DNA of 64,000 nt from Acanthopleura granulata (GCA_016165875.1 JABBOT010000082.1:2765458-2829457), one strand, 5' to 3'. Shown: positions 26,006-38,149, counted from the stretch's first letter. Notes: generated by a model from the letters alone, not told the origin. A program made the numbers and translations.

Positions 26006-26300
26006 CTGGTCGCGCTTTTCGACGTGACGTCGACATCTTACAAAGTTTCCAGTAAATCCACTGTCACAGATTGTTGAGAGCGGACATCTCTTCCAGCCGC
26101 CCGCATTACTAAAAACACCGTCACGGTCACACGAGTGCGACTGAAATCTCGTAACCTGATCGGAGCCTATAGCCGAGTCACGTGACTTCACAGCGTGCCC
26201 TCGGACTGACAGTGCCGACTTGAAGAGAGATGCTCGCTTCTTAAATTTCACCCCAACCGACGTGCGGGCCATCGATATATATTGAAACAACACCGAGCCT
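26006..26300 (-). promoter_or_regulatory. Candidate CpG-rich promoter and first exon, minus strand
   Basis: CpG density rises sharply here compared with the surrounding AT-rich DNA. On the minus strand a consensus donor (GACCAG then GTGAGT, GT at 26005-26004) ends a GC-rich stretch, as expected for a 5' exon. A palindromic E-box, GTCACGTGAC, lies at 26177-26186. Joined to the LamG acceptor at 1255 it would give ACCAGAAATG directly before the candidate Met at 1252, so a non-coding first exon is plausible. An open frame starting MARTSVGVKF also runs through it; it has no known domain and would stop soon after such a splice. The link to the LamG exon is inference, and a separate gene is possible. 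Confidence 0.4.
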
Positions 26301-27039
26301 CAAACGGATTACAAACATCTTCCAATTTTTCTTCATGCACTTCAATTTTAGAGGGTTTTTTTTCAGTCTACCGTGGTAGTTTAATGGTAGCTACCTGTGT
26401 TTTCGTCCCACCCCACTTCTCAAAATGCCATCAATGCGCACAGGTGAGAGCAGGGGAGGCTACTCTGCTAGATTTATTTCCATGGCAACGTCACCGCTCG
26501 CTCAAACCGGATGTGCGGAACACCTGTCCCTGCACAGGCTCGTAACTGTTACAGCGTGGGCCGCTGAATACAGATACGGTGGATAATTAGTGGTTAATGG
26601 GGACCGGTATAAATATTTGAAGAAGCATTTTATTAGTACGCCGCCTACGCCTCAGTGATGAGGGATAAACATGCGAAAACTACCACACACTTCATAATTG
26701 TGTTATTTTTAGGACTTCTGGGTTAAATCGATCCGGACCAGTTTACTAAAATTAGAGAATATAAATAAAAGAAAAAACATCCTTTGTTCTCTACTACAGA
26801 CCCTTCATGACTTATTTTAATAAACTGTTAGTAAGTTTTACCAAATGGCAGCGCTTGTTCTCTCATGAATAAATGTGCGAACTGAATGCACAAGTGCAAT
26901 TATATATATTTATTTGTTTGTCTATGTTTTATTTGTTTATTTATACCTAACATTGGTTTCTTTCTTTCTTTCTTTTTTGTGTAAAAATATAGAGATTAGA
27001 TTTTTCTAGTAATGCACTGGTCACCAAAGCAAATATAGC

Positions 27040-27575
27040 CAAAAATACAGGACATTTTTTTTAATAGAAAAATTGGATACACAAACACAATTTATAGGAC
27101 GTTCAGGACGCAGAGCAAGAGGGATGTCATAATTTGTGGTCAATGAAGCGGGAAAACTATTACCTCAGCTGTGGTATTTCACATGATTGGAGACATGTTT
27201 CAGATATTTCTGTTTTCTACAACTATAATAGGGAACAAGGATAAACTACATATTACTCTTTGACCTGCTTCATTATAAAAAATTTTACCTTTATTCTGAC
27301 TGAAGCAGCAGATCTGCCTTTCCATCCCAATAGGTGAGGGTTCATAGGACACAGTCTATACCCTCGGAGCGTTAGTTAAGCTATAGCCATGCAGAGATGT
27401 GTTGTAGGCGATTCCTGGTGAATAATGTTACGATTCTTGCTTTCTGAAGCAGTAAAACTACTATCACAGCCCAACAGACGAGGGGGCATCGGCTGCGTAC
27501 TTTGGCCCCGGAAGCTCTGATATTTCGGCTAGCCAGAGACGTGCTATAAATGATTTCTAGTGATTAAATTTACGT
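27040..27575 (+). repeat. Dispersed repeat unit 1 (partner at 29640)
   Basis: Ordered blocks are shared with 29640-30280: AATGAAGC(G/A)G, GTTTCAGAT, CTATGATAGG-like, TTCTGACTGAAGCAGCAGA, CCCAACAGACGAGGG, GCTATTTCAGCTAGC-like, CAGAGATGTG. Within each locus a subunit of about 140 bp (GAAGCAG ... AGAGATGT ... GATTTC) is present twice. Confidence 0.72.
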
Positions 27576-27639
27576 GCATGTACAACGCGTACCGTTTACC
27601 CCGGGCAGACCACGAGCTTATAAATAAATATAATTAAAC

Positions 27640-27972
27640 AATACCATAATCTTCCGACATACACATTAATGCCGTCGACGTTCTGACATGATGCCACAAA
27701 CTTTTGACATACCGATACAATCTTCTGATCGACATAAAGCTGCAACTTTCTTAGATAATACCACAGCATTCTGATACAATGTCACAACCTTCCTAGATAT
27801 ACATGAACGTGTCATCTTTTAGGATTATTCCCATAACCTTTTGGAACATAAGGCCGTACAACGTCTTGATCGAAGTAACGTCAGAACCTTTTTATCGACA
27901 TAAAGCTGTAACCTTCTGCTATAATGCCACAACCTTTTGGCATGATCCCTCAGCTTTCTGTCATAATGTCAA
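27640..27972. repeat. Degenerate ~22-bp repeat
   Basis: Variants of ATAATGCCACAACCTTCTGA and CGACATAAAGCTG(C/T)AAC recur irregularly (AATGTCACAACCTTCC, ATAATGCCACAACCTTTTGG). It runs directly into the SINE on its right. Confidence 0.6.
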
Positions 27973-27973
27973 T

Positions 27974-28186
27974 GAAGTAGCTGTGAGTTCAACTTCAGTT
28001 CAAGCTGAACCGCCTTCCTCTCAGGCGGTACATTGGAAGGTCTGCCAGCAACCTGCGGATGGCCGTGAATTTTGTCAGGGCTCTGTCCGATTTCCTCCCA
28101 CTATAACGTCCGCCGCCGTCATATAAGTGAAATATTCTTCAGCACATACGTCGTAAAAACACCAATCAAGTAAATAAATGAATAAA
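27974..28186 (+). mobile_element. SINE family A, 5'-truncated
   Basis: GTAGCTGTGAGTTCAACTTC, GGTCTGCCAGCAACCTGCGG, CGCCGCCGTCATATAAGTGA, AATATTCTTCAGCACA, then the CACCAATCAAGTAAATAAAT tail. Confidence 0.85.
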
Positions 28187-28639
28187 TCATAGTCATAATA
28201 TGGTAGTCTTCTATAGCATAATACCGCAGTCGAGCCCGTGGTGCCAGAGAAACACAATAGGCTTGACTATGGTATAGGCAGGCGCGTGTTCATGTGCACC
28301 CTATTGGGCAATTATATCTCTTTATAGAGTCACTTCTTTGGCACATTCGAGAAGGCTTACAATCTGCACATGTCAAATACTTCAAATGACTACGCGGATC
28401 TAGTTCGAGCTCTAAGTTTGTTTTACTGCCATTAAAGAGATTTATGCTTTTGCGTAGACTAGTATGAATAAGGTGCAGTTTGATATCCCCAGTTGTTGGC
28501 TACAATGTGAAATCAGCCGATGGAAGCAATCTAGGCGTAGGCGGCGTTTTCTATCACGAATTCTCTTCATTCAGCTCGTAAGATCGAAATCTGCGTCCAC
28601 GTTTCTTAATAGACGCCCCCCTCCCCTCCCGCCAAACTG

Positions 28640-28960
28640 TCTGTCTTTTAGGCCTACATGCAGAGCATCGTCTATATAGTGGTCAGATGTCACGAGGTGT
28701 GGGTTCAACCCTGGCGTTAGGAAAATTTTATAGATTTTCTATTGTTCGCGGGGCCTTCTTCACAATGTGCGGATGGCGACACTAATGTGGCAATCTCAGA
28801 AGCCTTAAACGTTTACTGAAGACCATGCAGATTTCGAGGTCTGTGGGCATATGTCTACATGCCATGTCGGAAAGCTCGTCAGTAACTTATCGATGGTCGG
28901 TGGTTTACAACCGGTTATTCATTCGGCCAAGTGACCGGCGTTGCACATGTATAAAAGTTC
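28640..28960 (+). mobile_element. Diverged SINE family B copy
   Basis: A tRNA B-box-like GTGGGTTCAACCCTGG lies at about 28698. Further on, CATGTCGGAAAGCTCGTCAG then TAACTTATCG and GGTCGGTGGTTTAC matches the family B core seen at 50125, 56440 and 57635. The copy is poorly preserved. Confidence 0.5.
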
Positions 28961-29639
28961 TTGAGGGAAAAATATTTAGAGACAGGACATGTCCAAAATC
29001 TTACCCAATACTGGACTAAATTTATATGTCGTTTCCGCGGAATTTTGCAATTTGATGGATTGCTCTAGAATGCTGGGAGGACATTCTTAATTACCAGTCC
29101 AGGTTCTGCCATCTTCTAATAATCAACAATTAACAGGCAATGTTTTCAGAAGTGTGACGTAATGAAAACTACGTCAGGTGTGTGATAAATATATTTTTTT
29201 GTCATGAAGTTTCACAAAATACCTTTGAACAACAGTATTAGTTGTTGACTTTATCTAAGGAAATTTGAATGTATTCTCTGGGCGCCACCCAGAAAGACTT
29301 TAGGCAATATTTCTGATCATTATATATAATCATGTCCAAATTTGGACTATCGAGCGTGCCGTAAAATGCAGTACGGCCAATGATCTTCATTTGCGGACGG
29401 CATAAGGGAGAATATCACCCACAATATGTTCGGGAGCAAGCAATGGAGAGTTATTGCCCTTCGTCCAAGCTGATGAACGATACCGGACTAGTGTTCAGGA
29501 ACAAAAAAGTGATCACATGAACGGTCTTTTAGAAAAACGACATACTTAACACACCTAACATGGGTAAGATAATACCAGTCTAGAATTATTAAGGCTTAAA
29601 AATTTGAACATTTAAGTTACCCTTTCACAGCGCTTCCGC

Positions 29640-30280
29640 CGGTCAGTAAAGGACATCTAGGACAAAAAAGCAGGACATATTCTAGAAAAAAAAAACACAT
29701 TACAAACATAGGACAAGCAAACAAGCAATCAGAATATAGGACACATTTCGAAGATGTGGAGAGGTTTACGGACATAAAATAGGCGGAATGTCATAATTTT
29801 GGGTGAATGAAGCAGTCAAACTACATATATCATCTCAGTACAACATGCTACATTCTCCATGAAGTTTTGTATTTTAGATAACTGGAGTCCTGTTTCAGAT
29901 GATTTCCGGTGGCCAAAACTATGATAGGAAGCAAGGAAAAACTGTATATAATTACTCGTCCTCTTTTCATGACAAAGAAATTTAACTTTCTTCTGACTGA
30001 AGCAGCAGAACTTCTATTCCCGCCCAACAGGCGAGAGTGCAGGGGCCGCCAAGATTTTGGAAGCATTGGTATTTCAGCCAGCCAGAGATGTCCTTTAGAC
30101 GATTTCGGGTGACTAAAATCACAACTCTTACTGGCTGAGGCAGCAAAAATAGTATCTCAGCCCAACAGACGAGGGCACGGCGCCCGGAAACTATGCTATT
30201 TCAGCTAGCAACATGGTTTTAGATCATTTCTGCTGGCTAAAATTACAAATTATAGGATTTATAGGACATATAGGACACGA
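29640..30280 (+). repeat. Dispersed repeat unit 2 (partner at 27040)
   Basis: This is the better-preserved member of the pair. It contains two adjacent subunits: GACTGAAGCAGCAGAACTTC ... CCCAACAGGCGAG ... CCAGAGATGTCC, and GGCTGAGGCAGCAAAAATAG ... CCCAACAGACGAGGG. It is bordered by several AGGACAT/ATAGGACA words on both sides. Confidence 0.72.
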
Positions 30281-30998
30281 CGAAAAGCCCTGCTTTGGTT
30301 TAAATTTAAAAATGATCTCCAGTGTAAGAGGAAAGGTTTTCAATGGATTCCAATCATTTTGTCGTTTTCATTAGTCAAGGGTCACACAATTCACAACCAA
30401 GCACATTTTGCATCCATTTGATACAGAAGAACATTAATCGCGTACAAAATCACCACAAGTTCTTTGACGTAGTTGCAGCAAAATTTGCCTTATTTCACCT
30501 CACATCTGGCTGGTTTAGTCATATCAGGGATAAGTTCACGTCACATTAAAGGGAAATGAGGATCAAGCAGACCACATTCACTGTGGAGTGAAGAGTAAAC
30601 ATTATAAAATAACCTGCTGGCCAACAACATATACCGTTATCGCAAATGCTTTCTCCCGCATGAAACTTGAAATCAATTTTCATCAATCGTTAAAGTAACT
30701 TTGTTTGGAAATTCAATGTAATTTGTAAGAATCGGCTTCACACAACAAGTTTGGAAGACATTTAAAGGTCTGTTTGTCTCTTACAGAAATTTGTAAAAAC
30801 AGCTTTAATTGTTTTAAAAATGTTCACTTTATTTTCACGTGTACATGTTGTATGATGTTAGATAAATTTTATATGTATTTTTGAAATCAGCAGTCTCCTA
30901 TGGCTTTTTGCTATGTATACACATGACTATTCGATCAGTGCTTTTGGCGACACAAGATGAGCAATTTTGCCTTAGAGGTGTTCATAAGAAAAATGGTA

Positions 30999-31275
30999 CC
31001 GCCTCGGTGACATAGTGATTAGAGCGTCCGCCTCGGGATCGGGAGGTCAGATATATATCCCCGGACAGGTCATACCAAACACTTTGTTGCTGCCTCCCTT
31101 GGCGCTAAGCACTGAGATGTTAAAGCAAGGAAATAGGACTGGTCGGCCCGGTGTCAGTATAATGTGACTGGGTGGGGTGTCATGTCTGGTGTCTTGGGCA
31201 TGATGCTCCAGTAGCGGCAGCACTTTGGCCGAACGGACTTGTCCTGCCACAAAGAAGACGCAGAATATATATCCA
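30999..31275 (+). mobile_element. tRNA-derived SINE of a different family (family C)
   Basis: The head has an A box in GGTGACATAGTGATTAGAGC and a degraded B box (GGTCAGATATATATCC). The body reads ACAGGTCATACCAAACACTT, GACTGGTCGGCCCGGTGTCA, GTATAATGTGACTGGGTGGG, GCATGATGCTCCAGTAGCGG and GGCAGCACTTTGGCC. From memory this kind of element is common in mollusc genomes; the family name is not determined. Confidence 0.75.
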
Positions 31276-32126
31276 TTCTAAGGACACTTCGCCGCGAGTA
31301 AGAAACACCAGGTGGACATTCTGAGGAGATTAAGTCGAATATCGGTGTAGGATTACTGCTGAAGACTTCGTCGAGATAAAGTCGAGAATCAATGTTCTGT
31401 GGAAGACTTATTCGAGACTAGGTAGAGACTCAGACAAGAATTAATCAAGAAATGATCAAGGGGGAAACTTCGAATGAAATCGCGAGATTCAAACGAGAGT
31501 GCGACACTTGAACGCAGGCCGGAGATTTTGGCCTACGCGAGGTTCTCCCCTACTCGAGATTCTCCGTCAAGTTTCCTTGGAGTATCATTAGAAACTCACC
31601 CGAATGCCGCCTTGTCGAACCCATTTGGGGAGTTTTGGGGAGTAAAATTCTATTGCACTGTGTGAATTGTTGAAAATGTTAGGTAACTTTTGCGGACATC
31701 AGTTTACCTATCACCTGTCCGCCGTGTTCCCGGCATAAACAATTACATGTAACATCTTTTCCTATTAGGAATTGCCTACGTTCGAAACTGTTCAGCTCCA
31801 TGCTATTCTCCATCGTTCTGCCATGCACTCTAAAAACATTTTTGCAAAACGTTCTTCAGTAGCCTTACTTTGCTACAGGGTAGCCTAACATTTTTCACAG
31901 GTCAAATGGTACAGTAGTACCTAGAGTTCGAGTGGTAGAGTTCGAACCCAAAACTACCCAATTTTTTTCAGATTTGGGTGCCGCTATCCGACAATCACAT
32001 TGAGACGAATACGAATCCCACGAATACCAAGATCACTGTCTTACTAGCCAATAGTAAAGTAGGTCAATAAGGCAGTCAGCATAAGCAATGAATCGCATTT
32101 AAACAAAATTCTTGCTGTTGTGATTT

Positions 32127-32404
32127 TTATAACACTGGAGGGGCCTACGTGGTCGAGGGGTTACCGCGCTAGTGCAGCTTAATGAACCAGGTGCGGCTGT
32201 CTTTCACCAATGCGGCCGATGTGAGTTCAAGTCCAACTCACCCTGGCTTCCTCTCCGGTAGTACGCGGGAAAGTCTGCCAGCAGCCTGCGGATGGTTGTG
32301 GGTTTCCCCGGACTCGGCCCGGTTTCCTGGCCCCACGTCGTATAAGTACAATATTCTTGAGTACGGCGTAAAACACCAATCAAATAAATAATTATAACAC
32401 TGGA
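32127..32404 (+). mobile_element. SINE family A, full length, with 13-bp target-site duplication
   Basis: The body at 32140-32391 runs from GGGGCCTACGTGGTCGAGGG to CAATCAAATAAATA. It is bordered by identical copies of TTATAACACTGGA at 32127-32139 and 32392-32404. The duplication shows insertion by target-primed reverse transcription and fixes both ends of the family. Confidence 0.95.
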
Positions 32405-32642
32405 TAGGAGGACATGATATTCAAGTAATTCGAACAGTATCAGGCGCTAAGCAGTTATAAGGTTGGTAATCTAAACTGCACCGGGGGTTATTTGCTATCT
32501 ATCCATGGTAATTTGCCATGATATATTTTTGTACTGAAGCATACGTAGATGCCGAAAACTGCCAATGCATAAACCCTGCGCGGAAGTCGCCAAGTTGTAT
32601 GTAATTCCATTTTAAGCTTTGTTGTCACATGGGGTCGTGTAG

Positions 32643-32812
32643 ACTTCCTCTCCGGTCGTACGTGGGAAGGTCTGCCAGCAACCTGCGGATGGTCGTGGGT
32701 TTCCCGGTTTCCTCCCACCATAATGCTGGCCGCCGTCATATAAGTGAAATATTCTTGAGTACGGCGTAAAAGAGCAATCAAATAAATAAATAAATAAATA
32801 AATAAATAAATC
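32643..32812 (+). mobile_element. SINE family A, 5'-truncated
   Basis: CTTCCTCTCCGGTCGTACGT, GGTCTGCCAGCAACCTGCGG, TAATGCTGGCCGCCGTCATA, TTCTTGAGTACGGCGTAAAA and a tail of seven or more AAAT units. It lacks the CCCCGGGCTCTGC segment. The well-kept sequence suggests a young copy. Confidence 0.9.
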
Positions 32813-33737
32813 ATTATGACACAGATCGCTAGCTATATATCCCATGATGATCACGCACACCACTAGTACAGTCAACAGCTCTGCGTATATGGCTTTAACA
32901 TGACATTGCAACATGGAAATACGGAAAGAGCGACGATAGTGTGGTAGCCTCTGTGTCAGTTTGCCTCAGTAAGGATTGTATTCTAACTGCTCGTGTTACA
33001 TGTAAATGGTTAAATTAAACACCCTCTCTCCACCCACCCAAATCCCGCGCCCCCTCCAACTCCATGACTTAATAGAAAATTAGGTAAAATAAAATACAAT
33101 GATATGTATTAAACATCTCAGGCTTAGTATTGCTCCAAATGCCGTGTTTTCATCACAGTCAGTGAACATTTACATGGGAACAATGCTAAAGGACAAATCC
33201 TGGAGAAGTGTTAGTCCATCGAAAGAAGCCTGGTGTACGCGGATATATTTTAGGCTAAATATCAGGCCGTCATATTGAGACATCACTGATCTAACGTTAC
33301 TAAAAATGTGGCGTTGTTATCACATTTAATAAACATGAAATAAATCACAAACGAATGATGCAAAAGAGTGAGGCCTTTGGGACAGAGCACCAGAACAGCA
33401 ACAACAGTGTTATTGTTGGAACTTTATCATGGCAACTCATAGCATAGTGAAATGTCACCTGTTGTCAACTAACACCTATTTTGTATTTTTATTTCTTTTG
33501 TGTTTATTATACTTTGTCTGTTACTCACGATTTTTTTTTGCGTCCATGCTAATTGGAAAAAGGATGTCCGCAGGGAAGCTTACGTTATTGAATGGCAATA
33601 AAAATGTCTGCTTATTATAGTACGTTCTTGACACTTTATATTGGGGATATACCACGGGCGCCGTGCAGTCTTTCCATTCGCGGTGCATCTCACAAGCCAA
33701 GTCTTGTTCTTTTAGAAAATTTTGTTCAGCCAAGAAC

Positions 33738-34015
33738 ATGGGAAACGACAGCACCTCGACTTTGTCTTTCTTTGGTTTGACCACCTCCGAAGAAATTCTC
33801 ATATTGGTTATCGAAGGAATTGTTGTCCTTGTTGGTATAATGAGCAATGTGTTGGCCATTTGTCTTATATTCTGCACCCATCATATGAGAACTGGACTGA
33901 ACTTTTGCTTGGCCTCGCTGGCGCTTGCCGATTTGATTGTCCTGGTATTTTCTCTGCTGAAAGCAAAGAGCGTGATGTTTTACCCGCAACATTCCCTGTT
34001 TGGAGACAACATGTG
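33738..34015 (+). other. GPCR exon 1 (TM1-TM2 to start of TM3)
   Basis: The Met at 33738 is chosen because the N-terminus is then short with TM1 about 17 residues in. An upstream ATG in the same frame at 33663 would add 25 residues without signal-peptide character. The donor GTGAGT begins at 34016. Confidence 0.75.
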
Positions 34016-34164
34016 TGAGTAGAAACTGTGTGGAAATTGATATGTTATAGATATAGTACTATTAAAACACAACGTCCAGGCAGTGGCGGAGAGAGGAAAG
34101 CATTTACCATGCTAGATTAACATTTTCAGTACCAATAATATTAGAAATTTAACACTTAACAAAG

Positions 34165-34235
34165 GGTTTATTTGTTTATTGTTGTTGAATGCCATACTCA
34201 AGAATACTTCACTTATATATAAGTACAGCATATAA
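34165..34235 (-). mobile_element. SINE family A tail fragment
   Basis: TTTATTTGTTTATTGTTGTT, GAATGCCATACTCAAGAATA and CTTCACTTATATATAAG, minus orientation. Confidence 0.5.
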
Positions 34236-35034
34236 AAGTATTTTTGAAAATATTAACACTTAAAAGTTGTGCTGTAAGAGGACACTTTACGGCCAGGGCC
34301 AAGCTTTAGCATAAACTAAACGAGCAAGACCGTATACGGCCTCACAAAATTTCCGAGCTTTTGTTTTTGATTTTAAAATTTTATAGGGCCGTTTAGGTGA
34401 GCTGTATTTTTCAAAATGACATATGTTGAAAATGCTTTGTATTTTTCACTTCAAATAGCTTGCTATTCAATGGCTAATTTGAATCTTATTCTGTTCCGAC
34501 CTAGTGTCCTTTCTTGGTACGTGAGATCTTCTTGGGAAATCATTTAACAACAGTCGCCTCCAAGAGTCATGTAGCTTAGGACCTCACTAAGTGTAACTTT
34601 GGAACTGTTAACCTATTAAAATATACAGATAGAACTTCACTAGGATGATTAATTGTATTGTACTCTGACTAGGATATGGTCAAGACGCTCTGGCGTTCAG
34701 TTCACAGTATGGCAAGATTAAAAGTACAGAAAATGCAAAAATAAAGCTATAGACTGGGAAAAATGTTTGAATCAACAGGCTAAAAAATCTGAGTTTTCCA
34801 ACACAACCAATTTAACTCTTAAAATCGTATGACTAGTTCTTCGGAATAATTGAAGGCTAATCTGACTATCTTACTGACTCAAAAAACGTAGTTGGGCCCT
34901 TCTATTTCTCTTGTAAGTGATCTAAACAATCAGAATCAGACTCCTCGATGACTCTGAGTTGAATTAGCTCTACTGGAAAAATCAAATTCGTGCCTGTTGA
35001 CCCAAACTTTCCTCTCAAGCACTGTCTTCACTGA

Positions 35035-35342
35035 TTGCTTTACATTTACCCCAAATGTAGTGAAATGTTTAGATTGTATGGTGGGCTTTATGGACCATAT
35101 TGATGGTGTGGGTCGTCAACAACATCACTTTGACTTTTTTCTGGCCCTGTAGAGGAACTTTAATGTCATATTAGTTCTTCCCTACACAGGGACGCGTTAC
35201 CTGTGTAGGATTCACCGCAGGTTTGTTCATTGCCGAACACAAAGGGGAACAAACAGTTTTGTGACGTCATTGGTGAACCACATTATCAGTATGGTCAATA
35301 AACCCACCGTACAGTCCAAACATTTTACTGCATTTAAGTAGT
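35035..35342. mobile_element. Palindromic MITE, copy B
   Basis: Related to the element at 20603. GTGAAATGTTTAGATTGTAT, GGTGGGCTTTATGGACCATA and GGACCATATTGATGGTGTGG are mirrored by GGTGAACCACATTATCAGTA, TGGTCAATAAACCCACCGTA and CAAACATTTTACTGCATTTA. The middle contains GGAACTTTAATGTCATATTA, also seen in copy A as AATGTGACATTAAATT. Confidence 0.7.
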
Positions 35343-35348
35343 ATATAA

Positions 35349-35886
35349 TGTAACTCACAGGTATTATACCTATCTTTTAACCTGGGAGGGGCGGGAGGGA
35401 CCGGATGACGTCATAAAGGTCGCGTGGTCGCGTGGTCGCGTGGTCTGGTGTGATGTAAGGAGTTTCGCAAGGTGACAGTGCAGGTGTTGTGTTTTTCTCA
35501 CGTACGGTGGAGTGATAACAACGTTAAAAGGTATAAAAGGCTGATTATTTAGAATTATTACATAAATTAAATTATATTAAATTATAGATTGAAGTTGTTC
35601 GTTTTTTCATGATGAAAAAAAATGTTTTCTTTTCGGGGAGAGGTACATACGATTGTACGTGCATATAAACACAGGGCTTATCACTGGGTTACTTGTGTGT
35701 ACAGGAATATAGAGAATACAGCGTGAAGTATCAGCTTTTAGTTGACATATAAATTAATAATTAGAAATAATATACACACTTGTGATATACATAATTTTTT
35801 CAGTATGACAATGACGTCATAACCGTCCCTCCCGTAGCTCCCGTCCCTCCCAGGTTAAAAGATAGGAATAATACCTGTGAGTAACA
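35349..35886. mobile_element. Non-autonomous DNA element with ~65-70-bp terminal inverted repeats
   Basis: The left end (TGTAACTCACAGGTATTATA, CCTATCTTTTAACCTGGGAG, then GGGCGGGAGGGACC and ATGACGTCAT) is mirrored by the right end (ATGACGTCATAACCGTCCCT, CTCCCAGGTTAAAAGATAGG, AATAATACCTGTGAGTAACA). The interior of about 400 bp has three GGTCGCGT units and no open reading frame of note. It abuts palindromic copy B. Confidence 0.85.
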
Positions 35887-36310
35887 TTTGATACTAATCA
35901 TTTAGCTCAGAGAAAAAAATCTTTAAAACCAAGTAATTGTATCTTTGGAGAAATGATTTTCAGTGGTTTTTTAGTCTGGGGATACTCACATTGTTGTGTT
36001 TCCCTTTAAGGGCGATTTAATATGTGTGTTTGAGGCAATATCATGCAGAATTGTTGCATGGATGTATAACGATGAAATCTGACAACAGTATTTTCCTACA
36101 AAACTGTTCGATTGAGCATCATTTCCTTATGATGTTGATTATCTTTCCTTCTTTGGTCAGCCTAGTGACGCCCCAACTCTATTTTTTTTGAAGGGGGGGG
36201 GGGAGGTCAAAATTGGCCATTGTCACACTTGGCCATGGTGACCCTTGCACTTTCGGTTGGCTTAACCTACTTCAGTAATAGTGAATTAGATGTAACCATG
36301 TAGAGTTTAC

Positions 36311-36556
36311 GGGGCCGAGGGGGTTAGCGCGCCAGCGCGGCATTATGACCCCGTGCCTCTCAAAAATGCCGTGTTTGTGAGTTCAAGACTAGCTCATGCT
36401 GGCTTCCTCTCCGGCCGCATGTGGGAAGGTCTGCCAGCGAGCTGCGGATGGTCGTGGGTTTTCCCGGTCTGCTCGGTTTACTCCCACCATAATGCTGGCC
36501 GCCGCCGTGGAAGCGAAATATATATGTATATATATATAAATAAATAAATAAATAAA
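36311..36556 (+). mobile_element. SINE family A with altered 3' end
   Basis: The head GGGGCCGAGGGGGTTAGCGC is followed by a normal body (TGAGTTCAAGACTAGCTCAT, GGAAGGTCTGCCAGCGAGC). After GCTGGCCGCCGCCG the usual TTCTTGAGTACGGCG segment is replaced by an AT-rich TATATGTATATATAT run before AAATAAATAAATAAATAAAT. Confidence 0.85.
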
Positions 36557-37090
36557 TGTAACAAGGTGTGAGCAATTTTAAACACTGACATCCTTAAACA
36601 ATAAATCAAATTGCCCTTTAAAATGTGACTTACCCAGCTGTGCGAAATGTCTTCTGGCGCCAAGGCAGATTTTGAAACCAGTTAATATCTGAAACATGAT
36701 TTAAGTTATCGATTTTGGCCAGTTAGGGTAACCATAGGAAAGTTTTGAGTTCGAACTAATTTGTCTCTAAAGCTAAAAAAAAAAAAAGTCAGCTGTATCA
36801 TGTGACTTGTCCGTGACTGCTCAGTTCAAGACCAGTAAGGTCTAATAAATTGGCATTTAACATGTTAAATGTATGTTTTTAGCCAACACTTCTTAAGCCA
36901 TGGTGCTAGGGGACGTCTACGTTGTCACTTCTTAAACACTTACATGAACAGTTAGAATAAAACCCTTACTGAGGTAAACTGACGAGAGCCCGGATTTCAC
37001 CGGTAACCTGTGACCATTAGCCAACTGTCAAACTCTGTGCTCAAGTCTTTCATATTGTTAAAAATGTTAGACACCTTTTGTTTTTGTCCT

Positions 37091-37510
37091 AAGCGTGATC
37101 GTGGTACTAGGCGTGACTGTGGTACTAGGTGTGACTGGTACTAGGTGTGACAGTGGTACAAGGCGTGAGTTTGGTAGTAAGCGTGACTGTGGCTCTAGAT
37201 GTGACTGTGGTATTAGGTGTGACTGGTGGTAGGCGTGAGTGCGGTACTGGGAGTGACTGTGGTACTCGGTGTGACTGGTTTTGTAACTGTGGCAGTAGGT
37301 GTGACTGCGGGACCTGGTGTGACTGGCACTAGGCGTGAATGTGGTCTTAGACCTAACTGTTGTACAAGGTGTGACTATGGTACGAGACGCGAGCGTGGTA
37401 GTACGCGTGACTGTGGTGCTAGGCGTGAATGGTACAAGGCGTTATTGTGGAAATAGGTGTGACTGTGGAACTAGGCGTGACTCTGGTGATAGGTATGACT
37501 GTGGTACACC
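37091..37510. repeat. Minisatellite, ~18-bp units (GTGACTGTGGTACTAGGC)
   Basis: More than twenty units of GTGACTGTGGTACTAGGC or shortened forms (GTGACTGGTACTAGGT) lie in the GPCR intron. Open frames over it are only a by-product of a period divisible by three. Confidence 0.9.
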
Positions 37511-38149
37511 ACAGTTCATATCATGTCTGCCTTTCATAAACTATTACCGGCCTTTCTTTTTTATGTTTATACTGAGAGAGCATTTAAAGTCTCAGAGATG
37601 TGGCTGTAAAATGATTTTCAGTGTTAAGTAGGCCCCACTATCATTATCATTGAGTCTTTATTAAGCAGTTAAAGATGGGTATACGAAATACTGACACTTG
37701 TTAAAACGTAGTCATTTCCGTACAAACGATGACTTTCACTGAAATCCAAAACTAATGAGGAAGCGCGGAAACGTCAACACATGTCGCTAACGAGCAAAAT
37801 AAAACACACAAAGACGCAAAATCATGAATAATCGCGAATATAAAACCACGGCTTCCGCTGCTATATTCTTTCATCGATATGATAGCAAAACCCTGTGATT
37901 AATTTCTATAAGCTCAGGTTACTTCTGTACCCTTTCAGTCGCAAGGGCACACGTAGTCCCTTAGGCAGGGAATATACATATTCTCCCACTCTCCATCCTC
38001 GAGAGGTGGATTTTCGAAATTTTGCCTTTGTTTAAGACCAGTTGTCTTCTCCCGAATACTGTGTGGATGGATATATATGTATATGTTCGTCACATGCGCG
38101 AAAGTTCCTCCTGTTGAAAAGGCGAAGGAAGTTCTTGTTCTGTTCTTCT

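Noticed and set aside
25979..26293. A conventional coding exon starting MARTSVGVKF
   Set aside because: No domain similarity, and joining it to the LamG exon would hit a stop within a few codons. I keep the region only as a candidate promoter and untranslated exon.
33722..34018. Alternative-frame open frames over GPCR exon 1
   Set aside because: The frame with TM1/TM2 signatures (GIMSNVLA, LASLALADLI) and the phase-matched splice is clearly the coding one.
37147..37631. Valine/glycine-rich open frames in the GPCR intron
   Set aside because: They follow the 18-bp minisatellite whose period is a multiple of three; stop-free reading is automatic.
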